Of a stretch of 64,000 nt of DNA, positions 39,957 to 52,652 are shown one piece after another. The position numbers were made by a program, and so were the translations under genes. The first letter of the stretch is position 1. Each line of letters starts with the position of its first letter. The DNA lies in the NCBI GenBank assembly GCA_028023455.1, contig JAQFVV010000018.1, positions 11,366,771 to 11,430,770 on the forward strand, in the 5' to 3' direction. A model generated the notes under the pieces. The model saw only the letters and a program-made list of their open reading frames with translations, had not been told where the DNA came from and ran no database searches. This stretch comes from Epiperipatus broadwayi (lineage: Eukaryota > Onychophora > Udeonychophora > Euonychophora > Peripatidae).

Positions 39957-42044
39957 TATCTATTTATAGGAAAGCAATCTTTTGAAACAATTTTAAAGTT
40001 GGATGCTGTAACAATTTTTTTTTTCAATTTACACAAATATTTTATCTTTATATATAAATGTGTGTGTGTACACATACATATATACATAATTACATGTATT
40101 TGTTATGCAAATGATTTTGCATAATCATGATCATTGTAAGCATCATGAATGCATATTTTATTGATAAATATAATACAGATATTTTATTTATTCATGTAAA
40201 TTTATTAGATTAAATATTAAAAAAAGTTAAAAGAATATTAATATATATTTTTTTCCATGCACTGTGAATGGAAAATGAAAACCTATGAAATATGCATAAA
40301 TTTATAAATTAACAAAATGGTGATTATGCAAAATTATTTGTAATAATTACCAAATAGCCTTTTTTATCACATCATATATATGTATACACGTTTATGCATA
40401 AATTCTTAACAGGGTAGATGAATAAAAAATTTTTCTTATAAACTGTTCTTCAAAATATCACTATATAAATCCTTAGAGATAAATATTACACTCAGATCTC
40501 GGATCATTCATGAAAATGAATGTATTTGCATTTATTTGTTTTAGTAATTAAACAAAAAAGTTTATTTTCTGTTAAATTTTTTAAAAACTATTTTATTTAT
40601 CAGTGTAAATATGTTATAAATTATGTTGGATTAAATAAACATCATAATCAATTCCTATTTAAGGCGTATTGTAATATTAGAAATCACACCAAGAATAAAA
40701 AAAATAAGCTTTCAGATAATTTGAATATATGTTTTTGGCATTTTATTATATTTTTAAAATTTATTTAGCATTAATAAAATGAAAATATATTTTGTGTATA
40801 TAATTATGGGTAACAAATACTTAATATAATTTGGAAATTGTGTATTATTTTTCCATTACAGTTCTTCCGTTAAATTTACTAAAAAAAAAAAAAACGTACC
40901 TTGTAACTTTAAAATGTAAATCTTCAAAGCCTCTTTTCCAAATTGTATTTTGATATATAAAGAATTTAATATTTATATTTCATTTTTTTAAAGCAGATTA
41001 TTTTTAATAACAATATTTAAAAAATGTTTCAGAACAAATTTGTATTATAGTCGGAGACTTTTATGAAATTTACATTGTAAAGCTATAGGTTTTACCCGAG
41101 TGATTTTTTTTTATTTTATTTGAAGTAGATTACAATGAATTGTTTTTTTTTATAAAAAAAGTGGAATTTTATTTTATTTTTTATGTATATTATTTTGTAA
41201 ACTTGCACTTGGTTGAAACTTTCCCAAATCATAATAGTTTTGTTGTTGCGTATATTTTTAAATTGTATTTTAACTGTCCAAGTCTATAATGTAATAATTT
41301 AGGAGGAAAAACAAAAATACAAAACAAAAACAAAATAAGAGAAAATAAATTGCACATTTTATTGTATTTTATTGTTTTTATTTTCATTCACACAACATTC
41401 ATACTAACATTTATATTTGTTTGCATCAAATAACTAAGGTTTTAAAATGATTCTATCTCAAAATATATTTATCAGTATTCATCAAACTTTATTCTAGTCC
41501 TATATCACATGCAAATGAAGACCCGTGCTCCAAAATGAATATAAATCTGGAATAATGATTTATTTATTTTTTTAGTAGAAGACCTCCTACAGTAATATGA
41601 CAGATTTAAAAGTAAAAACGTTTTGGATGGAAGCTATATCAGTCATTTTATCACATTGCTTATTTGTATTGTGTAGTTTAGCACTACTAGTGAAGAGTTG
41701 GATTTGAGAACTAAAAATATCTGGACTAAAACTAAACTTTTTTTTATTAACTATAAATGCATTATTAATTTTTTTTGCTATTTTTTCAAATCTTTTCTTT
41801 TATGATATTTTATCTGACTAATAATCTGCTTTAAAGCTATAACAATTATTTTCTATATATATAGAATTCAGAAATTTTACAAGTTTGATATAAAAGTGAC
41901 AATATATATAGTGTTTTCATTTGTTATAAAAATGAAACATTTAGCATAAAATGACAAATTTTTTGGTTTTATATGTCATGCACAATTAAGGATCAATATG
42001 TATTACAAATATGTTTTAATCTGATTTATTAGCATTAATGCATT
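39957..42044. other. AT-rich noncoding stretch
   Basis: No recognisable gene or bounded repeat. An 82-codon open frame at 40520-40768 consists of AT-driven residues and lacks any recognised motif or splice context. Confidence 0.5.
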
Positions 42045-42160
42045 CACTATAGGTATTATGATCTTTATACGTATTGCCACACACAGCAAGCTGCAGAAGG
42101 CAAGCCTTATGGCATCCATTGATTACTCTAGCTTGCTGAGTGTGGCAATACATATAGTGA
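42045..42160. repeat. Small inverted-repeat element
   Basis: Arms of 27 bp (42066-42092 and 42130-42156), with outer CACTATA / TATAGTG ends, are near-perfect inverted repeats around a 37 bp spacer. Both arms contain GTATTGCCACAC or its complement followed by AGCAAGCT. The element resembles a tiny MITE. The spacer and arms are notably more GC-rich than the surroundings. Confidence 0.65.
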
Positions 42161-43938
42161 GTTTTTGCCCCTTTTAACAATAGTTATAAGCAAGCATAAG
42201 AAATTCTGATCATGTGATGTTTATTATGATCTTTGTGTATATTTTTTATGATGCCATATTGGATGATCTACAAGTGCACAGAAAATAAAGTTTGAATTGA
42301 TTAATCCAAAAATTATTTTAAGCAAAAAGGTTGCGATTAAAGAGAATAAAAAAACACCTGATCATCAGTGATAGCTTGTTATTGTCATCTTAAGAAAAAT
42401 TGTTGCATCTCATGTTCATTATAAAATAATGATGAATTTTGAATATGAAATGCTATAATAATTTCTAAGTGTTTAGTAGACATTCTGTATGTGTACACTA
42501 ACTTGTGCAGAGCAAACATTTATGACATGTTAGTATCTGTCATTTCTAGAGCTGATATACTTGACCTTTTGAGTAAAAACCCATTTGAATATTGTGTGGT
42601 TTAAAACAATGGTAAAATGATAGATTTAAGAATTCCCAATTAAAATTAAGGTTTATCACTATACAACTAAAGATTTATTTTTGCCTTGCATATTCAAAAG
42701 CTGAAAAATTCTGTATTGAAAAGCAATCACTATTGTAGTGCTTGAACATCCAATGATCTAAGCAACAAGCCATTCGATCATTTATCTCTAGTTAGGTAGC
42801 TTTTTGCATGATTTTTTTCTTTATAAATTATCATTTGATATTACTCTCAGTTACCACAAAGCCAAAATATTACAAAAGATTCTTGGATAAATGTTTGTAG
42901 TTTTTGAGTCAAGTCAGTAAGTTATTTTCCAAATTTTAACATCCATGTAATTTTTTTTTTTTCAACACTCTCTATATTTCCATTACTGATTTCTGTTAAC
43001 CTCTATATAAAAAAAATTTTTTTGAAGAGAATATGCTATAATAATTGAAAAATTAAAGGAAATTATTTCTGATATTTTTCTTCCTGTTGTTGCTTGATAA
43101 TAATGTCCTAAAAAATTTTTTTTTGAGTCACAAACTTAATTTCTATACAAACCATTATACATTTTTATTTCAATGTTTCAAAACTCCTTTAGCTTTTTTA
43201 AAATATTTTATTCTTAATAGTGACAATCTTCTTTGATGCTGCATAAGTAATAAGATTTTCTTTTTGTAATTGTATATTATCAAAACTTAATCCAATGAAA
43301 AACCAAACCATTGGATTGTATTTTTATTTAAGAACCAAAAAGATATACTCGATATATTTAAGTGTGTTCACAATATGATTGATTACATTTTAAGACAAAG
43401 AGATAACATTGGATACTTTATATTCATTGGAAACCTACCCTACATTTCCCTATTAACATTATATATGAATAGTAAAAATGGTTTATAAAATGCTATTGGA
43501 AAGGTTATTATAAATGATATCAACAATAACAAAAATGAAAAAACAATTGATACATTATGAAACACACATGGGCAATTCTTCCATATTCATACTAAATCCA
43601 ATTAATGAAATCAGCACATAATAACTATTATAAAAACTTTTTAGATGTGTATGTTATTTTTTATTATTATTATAAGACATTTCTAACATTCCTGACAATT
43701 TTTAGTCTACAAAAAAAAAAAACTTTTAAAACAAATGTATGTTCATCTCTGTGCACAATTATTTTATGCATAGACACATATAAAAAAGATTACAACAACA
43801 AAAAAAAATTAAATTATTTATGCAAATAAACATTACAACACACAATCTATTGTATTAAAAATATTTATATCAGTATCCACGTAAATACATATAATAACTG
43901 AAACACAGGCTTATAATATACCTGTGTCTATATATGTA
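42161..43938. other. AT-rich noncoding stretch
   Basis: No supported gene or bounded element. Poly-T tracts (42951-42962) and A-tracts (43711-43722) are present. Confidence 0.5.
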
Positions 43939-44232
43939 ATATATAGGATATATGAGCATAGACTTTCAAACGACCCACCACTCTACACTCTATCTGCCTG
44001 TCCATTAAAGTATGAAGATTGTCTATCTTAATATATATCAGAGCACTTATAGTATATATGTGTGGGAGATGATAATCTGGACCAACTGATAATTGCTGGT
44101 TTAGCATGAAATACGTGTATTTGGTGATTATTTATCTTTTCAGCATATATGTGCTTGAGTGTATCGGTGTTATTAGATAGAGTGGAGAGTGATGGGTCAT
44201 TTGAAAGTCTGTGCTCATATACCCTATATATT
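43939..44232. repeat. Inverted-repeat element, family X copy 1
   Basis: The left part (43939-44010) and right part (44172-44232) are imperfect inverted repeats: GACTTTCAAA...CACTCTA...CTATCT against AGATAGAGTG...TTTGAAAGTC. The interior has GTGTGGGAGATGATAATCT and TTTAGCATGAAATACGTG. These recur with small changes in a second copy at 61750-62027, so this is a dispersed family rather than a local hairpin. Confidence 0.65.
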
Positions 44233-44242
44233 ATAAATACAT

Positions 44243-44697
44243 ATAATAACGTGAAAGGCTAAAACCTTTGACTGATGCGCCTTAAAAATATGTGACAGCC
44301 AACCAGATGTAATAATGACTGCACGTGGAACTCTTCAATTCAAAAACACAAGCCAGAAATACGAGAAAAAGATGGAACCACCTTCTTATCTACTTAAATT
44401 TATATATAAATAAGCCAGATTCAAGCATTCTGAACTAAGAGTGTGAAGCTTAAAACATCTTCACATTTAATTCACTAATGTTTTAAGCTTCACACTCTTA
44501 GTTCAGAATACTTGAGTCTGGCTTATTTATATATAAATTTAAGTAGAGAAGAAGGTGGTTCCATCTTTTTCTTGTATTTTTGGCTTATGTTTTTGAATTG
44601 AGAGTTCCACGTGCAGTCATTATTACATATGATTGGCTGTCACATAGGCATTTTTAAGGTGCATCAGTCAAAGGTTTTAGCCTTTCACATTATTATT
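44243..44697. repeat. ~450 bp near-perfect palindrome
   Basis: Two ~217 bp arms (about 44243-44458 and 44478-44697) are close reverse complements with a loop of only ~19 bp. Recognisable blocks are GTGAAAGGCTAAAACCTTTG, ACTGCACGTGGAACTCT, GGAACCACCTTCT and AGAGTGTGAAGCTTAAAACA. The arms are related to the direct repeats at 13935-14449 (AAGCTTCACACT, CTGATTGGCTGTCA and GCCTTTC blocks). No coding sequence is present. RNA read across it would form a very stable hairpin. Confidence 0.85.
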
Positions 44698-45886
44698 ATA
44701 TCATTTGCTTGCACTTAATAAATTTAATATATTTATAAATACATATATAAATCTATAAATGTAAAGAATTATATCTAAATCAAATTTTAGGTATATAATG
44801 TTTTTTTATTATTTTGCAGATAATAGTTAGAAATAGAGAAGTACATTACATATGTAGAAATAATTTTTATTTAAAATATTTTCTTTTATACATTAAATGT
44901 GATTGTATTGTTAAATATAATTGAAATGCCATATCATATAATTAAATAATTGTTAGATGCCGATAAATGTGGAGAGATTGAAAAGATAAGACTGCATACT
45001 TGGTATTTTATATTCTTGGAATTTCTAGATGACTCAATAAAAGGTTAATAATATTTAGAATTATTTTATGCTAGGATATCTTTTGCCTATCATTTTAGTG
45101 CTCCATCATTAGATTCATAAAGCTCAGAAATAAATAAAAAAGTTATCCCTTGTTCAGTAACATTTCTGCATCAATTCCATTAAAAATTTTAATTTTTCTT
45201 CTTGAAGACTTGTATATATTGACATGATCAGTAAATTTTATGGCCCAAAGTTTTTAGAGACCATAGTATTGGCTTTATGAAAGAGAATAACTTGCTTGTT
45301 ACTGATTTTTTATCAACACATGGATTAGCAATCGTAAAATGATGTTTAGACAAAAAAAAAATTTGGAACTTAGATATGTCAGCACTCAAAACAATGGCAA
45401 TTTTGGATATCATTATAGTTATTATGAACACTCACAAATGCAGATTGTTGATTAGATCTTAGATTAATTTGCTCTAAAAGGATAGTTGCATTAAAAAATA
45501 CATTCTATTCCAAACATATTACATAGTATAAAATTTGATACTTATTCTTTAAAAGTAACTATCATTCATGTTTAATTTCAATATCTTTTAATTACTAATT
45601 TGGATTTTCAAGGTTGTGCTCTAGGAATGGAATTCTCTTAAGCATTCACTAACAAAAAAATAATTAATAAAAATTCTGTTCCTTATAATACCCAAAACAA
45701 AAAAGGTCAGGAACCTAAAAGGAGAATATCAAAATTTTATAATACAATGAACAGCACTTTTTGATATATTTCTTACAAATAGATGTTTTTTAAAACTTAA
45801 TTAAAAAAAAAAAAATTATGTGAAATGTACAAGAATAGAAATTAATATAAAATTAATGATATACCAATAGAAGATTGAATTTTATC
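44698..45886. other. AT-rich noncoding stretch
   Basis: No gene or bounded element was recognised. Short open frames lack motifs. Confidence 0.5.
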
Positions 45887-45894
45887 ATATACAG

Positions 45895-46382
45895 CAGGGG
45901 TGGGCAATTATTTTGGCTCGGGGGCCGCAGAGGTGGCGGAGGGCCGCATCGGGGGCCACTTCATGGAAGCAAAGGTTAGTGGAGGGCCACACCTTTTTTT
46001 CATGACATAATAAACACACTGCTTTATTCCCTATATTACCAAAGAAATATTTGTCCATTCTTCATTAAACACATGACATTCATCACCGATTTTACATTTT
46101 TTCAGAGGGTTCATGGTTTCACTAAAGTTGGAAATGTATATATTTGCTAATGCAAAGACAAAATTGAAAGTAACCATATCAACTGGAAAAGCATTGCACA
46201 TCATATCTACAGTGCACATGTGTATTGACGTGGCCATCATAGTGGAAAATACGAGATGAATCTTCAGTCACACACAAAGAGGAAATCTCAGTTCAAGGCA
46301 GATTTTTCTGATTGTCTTGGAGGGCCACATAAAACCTCTTAGTGGGCTGCAGGTGGCCCCCGGGCCGCTATTTGCCCACCCG
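45895..46382. mobile_element. hAT MITE with 8-bp target duplication
   Basis: The left end CAGGGGTGGGCAATTAT and the right end (minus strand CGGGTGGGCAAATAGCGG) fit the widespread hAT terminal pattern CAGGGGTGGGCAAA. The subterminal regions are rich in GGGCCGC and GGGGGCC on the left and GGCCCCCGGGCCGC on the right, a typical arrangement. ATATACAG flanks both sides exactly (45887-45894 and 46383-46390), the 8-bp duplication expected for hAT. The 488 bp body includes a minus-strand open frame of 69 codons with no recognised domain. The right terminus has lost about two bases. GC content is strikingly higher than the surroundings. Confidence 0.9.
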
Positions 46383-46390
46383 ATATACAG

Positions 46391-47179
46391 TAATGTTAAA
46401 AAATTTCTTTTCCATGCAAATAGAAGTTTTAGATTGAAAATTATTCTTTAAAAAAGACATTTTCATCTATGTTTTTTTTTTTTTTTTAATTTTCATAATT
46501 CTCAGTGAAAAAATTCTAAAATAAACTAATACAGATTCATCAGGTTTAATTAAATTATCATAAATAAAAAAAATTTGTCAATATAATAACAAAACAATTT
46601 AATAATATTTTACATACAACTAATAAATAAATATTAAGCTTTTCAGATTAGATTTTATCAGCCGTTTAAGATTTTTATAGATAAATTATGAATGATTCTA
46701 AAATGCTATATATATATACTCACTATTATGAATGTATAACTACAGACATAATATATAGTGTACACAAATATGCATATATAAAAAAATATGTGAATATTTA
46801 CTTTACTATAAAGGCAAAAATATTGGGAAAAAAAAAAGAATTCATTAAAAAAAAAAAGGACTGAGATCAATATATTAGAGATAGATCACATATCCCAGTG
46901 GCAAGATTTAGATTAACTTGCTTTAAAAGAAATGAAATGCTCTAACATGTTTTATTCTGAAGAAGAAATAGAGGACTTTTACAATAAAGAATATTTGTTT
47001 GAATTGTGATGACATTTTGTAATTATACATTGGTCTATTTTCCATCATCTAGTTAAATTTAAATGCTTTTAGAAAAAATTTTCAAATACATTCGAACAAA
47101 AAAAATTATGTTCAGTGACATTAGATTTATCAGCAATTTCGATACAATAGTTGTAATTACCAAATGTATAATTAGTTTA
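46391..47179. other. AT-rich sequence with a half copy of the hairpin-family end
   Basis: Mostly featureless. At about 47034-47107 lies TTTTCCATCATCTAG followed by CTTTTAGAAAAAATTTTCAAATACATTCGA (with a break), the outer arm of the hairpin family seen at 17.8 and 52.7 kb, here without its inverted partner. TA repeats lie near 46708-46718. Confidence 0.5.
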
Positions 47180-48567
47180 GTTGGATTGGCTCTAATTCTT
47201 ACGATAAGTCTCACTTAGAAAAATACACCAATTTCTTTAAATCCCACTTAATTCTACAAAATTTTGCTGTTGCATAGTAGTTTGCTTATTGAAGTCTCTG
47301 TTATCAGTTTTTATTGGAAAAACCACCAATAATATATACTTGTTTTAATGAATATTTTTTGCCTTGCAGATGAATTCTTCATGAAGATGACATGTTAGTG
47401 ATTCAGATAGAGTACACAAAGGAAAACATTATCAGTTTTATAAAATATACCAAGCAAATTCGGCAAACAACTTGAATAACAGAACAAATGTTGGGTATTG
47501 CATGATATTTATAAAACTTATGTGGACTCACTTTGATACTGGACCTAAGGAGAATGGAAGGGACTCAACTTTGGAGTGCTGATGACATAGAGTGAGTTGA
47601 AAAATCATCTTAGTGATTGCTACTTTTGTGTCATGGATGTGAAAGGTATGAACCTTTTCAAAAAGTGTAATTGAATATATCCAACATAGAATATGCCAAA
47701 TCATCAATACTAATAGTAAAAATTTATTCATACCAGTGTTTATGATCTTATCAATCATTTCTTGTGCTGATGTTGAAATATTAAATATAAAAAGTAATAG
47801 CAAAAGTAATTTTGAAGATTACAATTCAACACCTCAGGCTTTTTTCCAAAATGAGTTCAATGATTTGATCTGTGATTTAAATTTTCCAAAAAAATCAACT
47901 GAACTTTTTGCATCAAGACTTAAAGAAAAATATTCTTTTCAACCAGGAATTACTATAACATTTTATCAAACTAGAAAGCAAAATGACCTTGTGTATTGTA
48001 ACAATATTTCTGGGGCTTGTTTAGAGGATTGGCAACTCTCTATGGACAGCTAAAAAAGAAATTTAAAATGTGTATTACTACATAATGGCAACAAATTTAC
48101 ATTGATTCCAATAAGTCAATTAATGAAACTTAAGGTAGAATACCAAAATATCAAACTTGTTTTAGAAAAAAATCGTTTGATCAACATCAGTGGTCTGTTT
48201 GGGTAGAATTGAAGATAGTAAACTTTTTACTAGATCAGTAGCGTAGACAATACATACTCATTACTTTTATTTATAGGATAATCAAGAAAAGTACCAAGGA
48301 TGGTGGGACTATCATATTATGGTCAACTATTGTTGGACCTTACAAAAATATTATTCTAAACAGAAACATAATAGAAAGTCATATAGAAAATATTTTTCAT
48401 AATAATTTTTATATTTTTCAATTCTGTAAAAACATATATTACTTAAAATAAAATAACATAAATGAGATTTAAAAAATGAAGGTTTACTTATAGTATCTTT
48501 TGTGTGTTTTTTTTTATTATCATTATTGGTAGGTTGACCTTATCTCAAAAATTAGAGCCAGTCCAGC
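47180..48567 (+). mobile_element. Terminal-inverted-repeat element carrying a decayed gene
   Basis: Imperfect inverted repeats of ~29 bp bound this 1.39 kb block: left 47180-47208 (GTTGGATTGGCTCTAATTCT onward) and right 48539-48567 (minus strand GCTGGACTGGCTCTAATTTT onward). Each continues with a GATAAG motif. The decayed gene at 47520-48399 lies wholly between them, so gene and repeats probably moved as one unit. The flanking duplication was not resolved. The family assignment of the transposon is unknown. Confidence 0.55.
47520..48399 (+). pseudogene. Decayed gene of a repeat-associated invertebrate protein family
   Basis: The sequence is broken by several stops and frame changes but retains recognisable blocks in order: an early DCYFC zinc-type pair (frame from 47591, KNHLSDCYFCVMDVKG); a long open segment at 47736-48053 with FNDLICDLNFPKKS, ASRLKEKYSF, ITFYQTR and DLVYCNNISG; then VLLHNGNKFTLIPIS and VEYQNIKLVLEKN (48060-48170); and a C-terminal block GWWDYHIMVNYCW...RKSYRK (48296-48385). 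I recall this block order from a family of uncharacterised, highly multiplied proteins in many invertebrate genomes. The part between the VEYQNIKLVLEKN and NYCW blocks is much shorter than in the family, indicating an internal deletion. Function is unknown. The gene is not intact. Confidence 0.65.
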
Positions 48568-49379
48568 AAAATATATTATTTTAGCATTCAACAGACTAAA
48601 ATTTTTCTAAATCGATCAAGAAAACTCATGCTGCAAAATCACTGTTCCCAGTAAATAGTATCACACAGGTTAGTATAAATCACAACATTTTAAATGGTCT
48701 CCCTTTTCCCCCCAGGTGTTTCAGGTTTAATCAATAACAATTTAGCACAGGAATTGAAATAGTAGCATGTATATTCTTGAATACTGAATTTAAGGCAATA
48801 TTCTAATTAATTAGGCTATTCTGCCAAAAACAACAGTAAGTAGAAATTTGATATGCATATCTATGAAGATCTCCCTGAATGTTCCCCCTTTTTTTTGAAG
48901 AGCAATGTTAATGATTTCTAAATATTATGGACTATTATACTAAGTTGATTTATTTAGTTACTTGCTGTTCTCATGTTAGCAACTTAAAATTAAATCTTTT
49001 TATCTTTTATTTCTGCTCAATATTCATGGCTTTTCTCAATCATATATTATATGCATGATCTAATCTGCTATTTTAGATAAACTTCTCTCATTACTTGCAT
49101 TCTTTTAATCATTTTTCAATGGAGCAATTAATATTATCAATATCCACTAGACATAACATAATGATAAAAGAAGAATAAACAAATATGTGTAAAATAACAA
49201 ACCATATATGTATTGATGAACATATTTGATTGTGAAAATGCAATGGCAAATCATTTCATTAATTCTTGTTCTTAAAAAAAAAAGAGAGAATTCAGAAAGA
49301 CTCTCATAGATAAATATATTAACTTTTATAAATTTAAAAATTACTAATTCAGTTCTTGTTCTAGATTGTCAGTGGTTAG
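48568..49379. other. Noncoding sequence
   Basis: No gene or element was recognised between the terminal-repeat element and the LINE. Confidence 0.45.
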
Positions 49380-50955
49380 ATTGCAACACCTGAAAAAAAG
49401 AAAGGGAAATATAGTTTAACAAATAAAGAATATAACAGATTGTTCAAACAACATATTAAAATATTAGCGCAGGGAAATTTTAATATAAAATTGCAGTTGG
49501 TAAATTTGAATATGGAAAACGAAACTAGAGAACTTTTATAAAGAAAGAAAACTACATATTATGAATTCTTTTTTTCAAAGAAATATATGAAGAGAAAATG
49601 GATATGAAAGCATTCAAAGGAAAATACAAAAAAGTTGGATTACACTTTGACTACTATTTTAAGACTGTAATGTGCAGAGTAGATTTAACATAGGAAATCA
49701 TCAATAAGTGAAATGTAAGTATTAATCCTAATTTAAAAAGAGAAAAGCAGTTGATATTTTTAACTTTCAAAAATATTCTGATTTAAATTACGATTTTAAA
49801 ATGTTGAAAGAGTTTGAATATGAAATTAGTAAGAAGACAACAGATACTTAACCAAAAAATACCATAGCAGAAATTCAGAAGTAAATTTCCTATTGAGATG
49901 AGACAATATATGCTGGAAAGACTGAATATCTAAAATTTTATAAAATGGTAAGTGGCAGCTATAGAAAGTAAAAATTTAAAAATAAATAATTTATCCATTT
50001 TTTTAATACTCTGAAAATGATTATCTAGAACAAATGAAAATGTATTACATGTTAATGATAATAAAAACATATACTTAAAATGTTTGGTGTCGATTTATTG
50101 ATAATTTTATGCCCATTTATTGCTTTACATCTAGGTAATACAAATTATATTCACCTAATTCATTTGTAGTCCAACATAATAACATCAGCTACTTTATCCT
50201 GCCATAGCTTGATTACTTTTCAAGCATGCCTGATGTTTAGACTTCAAGCTAATGAAATCTAATAATGGTTATTCTCTATGATGCAGATTACAACTTTCGG
50301 CAATATAATAATGATCATTTAATCTATAAATAATTCAAAACATGAAACTGATTTGGATTTCTATTAAATAAAAGCAAATCAACATCCCTGTAGATGATGA
50401 GAGAATAGTTTGAAACTAAAATTTGATATATCTCATAAAGATATTATCAGTGGAGGTGACTAAAATGCTAAGATTGAAATAAAGGAGGATTGCAAGAAAT
50501 TATGAGCAAATACAACTTTAGAGCAAAAATGAATGTAGTGAATGATTTTTAGAATGTTATAATTCAGAACACATAATTCCCATTGAGGGATTGCAGAAAA
50601 TGGTCTGAAAAATCAAATGCTGGACAGACATAAACATGATATAGAAGGCGGTTAATGTTAGTTCAACAGTTTCATATTTTTTTACAAAATAGAGATTTAG
50701 ATTATAATTAATAATTATAAATATTAAAACATTAAATAAAACACCTTCAGAAATTAACAAATTTGAATAAGATAGGAGAGATAGAAATACTAGGAAAATA
50801 TCAGTCAATATTTAAAAAGAAAATCCAAAATTATTGACAAAAAAAAAACTAGATTCAAGAATCAAAAATTTCAATAAGATTTTAAAAAATTATAGCAGAA
50901 AAAGAAAAAATTGAGAAAGAATGGATACAAAACAAAAAACATTTAAATCAATATA

Positions 50956-51317
50956 AATAAATCGATTATTTTATATAGCGTGATGTTTATTTTATAAACT
51001 ATAATTTTAAACAGCATTAAACTGTTGCACATGTGCTTTAGATTTTTAAATATAAAATGAATGAATACTAACACTTCAACAACCACATGATAAAGTCTTT
51101 GGAAAAGATAGAATGGCCATCTATCTTTTTGAACCCAAACGCTTTTGTATGGGCGAATCTTAAATGTTTGAAAGTGTTTGGGTTCGAAAAGATAGATGGC
51201 CATTCTATCTTTTCCAAAGACTTTATCATGTGGTTGTTGAAGTGTTAGTATTCATTCATTTTATATTTAAAAATCTAAAGCGCATGTGCAACAGTTTAAG
51301 GCTGTTTAAAATTATAG
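50956..51317. mobile_element. Palindromic insertion with 13-bp target duplication
   Basis: Arms at about 50999-51143 and 51178-51317 are near-perfect reverse complements with a ~35 bp loop. Shared blocks include AAACTGTTGCACATG, ATTCATTCATTTTATATTTA, CAACAACCACATGATAAAGT and AGATAGAATGGCCATCTATC. TTAAATCAATATA occurs immediately before (50943-50955) and after (51318-51330) the insertion, so it interrupts the LINE with a 13-bp duplication. About 43 bases of non-palindromic AT-rich sequence lie between the left duplication and the left arm. No coding content. The duplication length suggests LINE-style insertion rather than a cut-and-paste MITE. Confidence 0.8.
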
Positions 51318-52652
51318 TTAAATCAATATAGTAGAAGTGAATATTAAAATGCAGAAAAGACAAAAAATAGCAATACAACACAAAATGCAATGAGATAAAG
51401 AAAAGTCAGTAAAGATAAAAGCTATTAAAAGTTCAATAATTTTAAGCAACTATCATGATGAATATAATTCCAGAGAAGTTAAAGATTGTAAGAAACCTTA
51501 ATATAAAATGCTGTTTTAAGACAAAGAATAGTAAAATATAAACAAAAATAAATAAAATTTTAAAGCAATTATCAAAGTGCTGTTATGAATAATTAGTTTA
51601 TTGAAACTTCACCATCAACTTAACGAAAATATTTGAAGAAATTAAAAAAGTAGAATAAGTTGATAAAGAATGTAAGTCTTTGAAATGATGGAATAGTTAA
51701 GATAATCAGATATGATAGTTTATTTCAAAAAATTTACAAGGCTACAAAATACTGCATAGAAAGAATATACAGTATACAAGAATAAAATTATTGTTAAATT
51801 TCAATCTAAAAAAAGAGAAGCAAGACAAATGTGAATTTTAGGCAAAACCTTTATGAATATTTAAAAGAAAGATAAAAGACTCAGATAGAGAAACATTAGG
51901 CACATTAACTTGATTTAAAAAAGGTAGAATTATCATATAACTGATATTGTCACTTCATTGTAGAGAAAACTAAAAGGAAATAAAGTATAATGTGTTTTGA
52001 GCTTTCAGATTTTTGACACTATTAACTAAAAATGATGACTTCATCATTTTCAACTATTATCAATCCACTGTAAAATGCTCTCCAAATTTAATCCAATTTC
52101 TCCAATCTCTTGTGATTCAGTTTAAGACTTCAACTATCCAGCTATCATTTCCAAGCCAATTCCATTTCATTCTCTTACTTCTTTCAATGATGTCAATAAT
52201 ACTTCTCTAATTGATATCTTAAAAGCAGATGAAAAATACCAACTGATTGAAAGAATGCAGTACTAATATTGATATTTAAGAAAGATATTAGAAATTACAT
52301 ACCTATACATCTTTTATTAGTTCTATACAATATTTTTATCAAGATAATTACAACTTGTCTACAGCAAATTAACCATCAAAAGAACAAACTGGATATGAAT
52401 GCGCTTTTAACATATGGATCACATCCAAATACTGAAAGAAATTATAGAAAGAATCAATGAATATGAGCTTTCAATTTGTAGTTTATGAAAAGGTATTTGA
52501 TTCTATAAGCATTTCTGTAGTAAAGCATTGTACCATCAAATTATAGACTTAAGATACTGTCAAATTCTGCAGATTATTTATCAAAATGCAATAGCAATGA
52601 TTAGATTATCTAATTATATTAAGATTATAATTGAGAAAGATATACCAGAGTG

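Noticed and set aside
46031-46240. Minus-strand open frame in the hAT MITE
   Set aside because: No transposase motif; the element is only 488 bp and non-autonomous.
50943-51203. Minus-strand open frame of 86 codons
   Set aside because: It runs through the palindrome arm and across its loop; the open frame is a product of the repeat.
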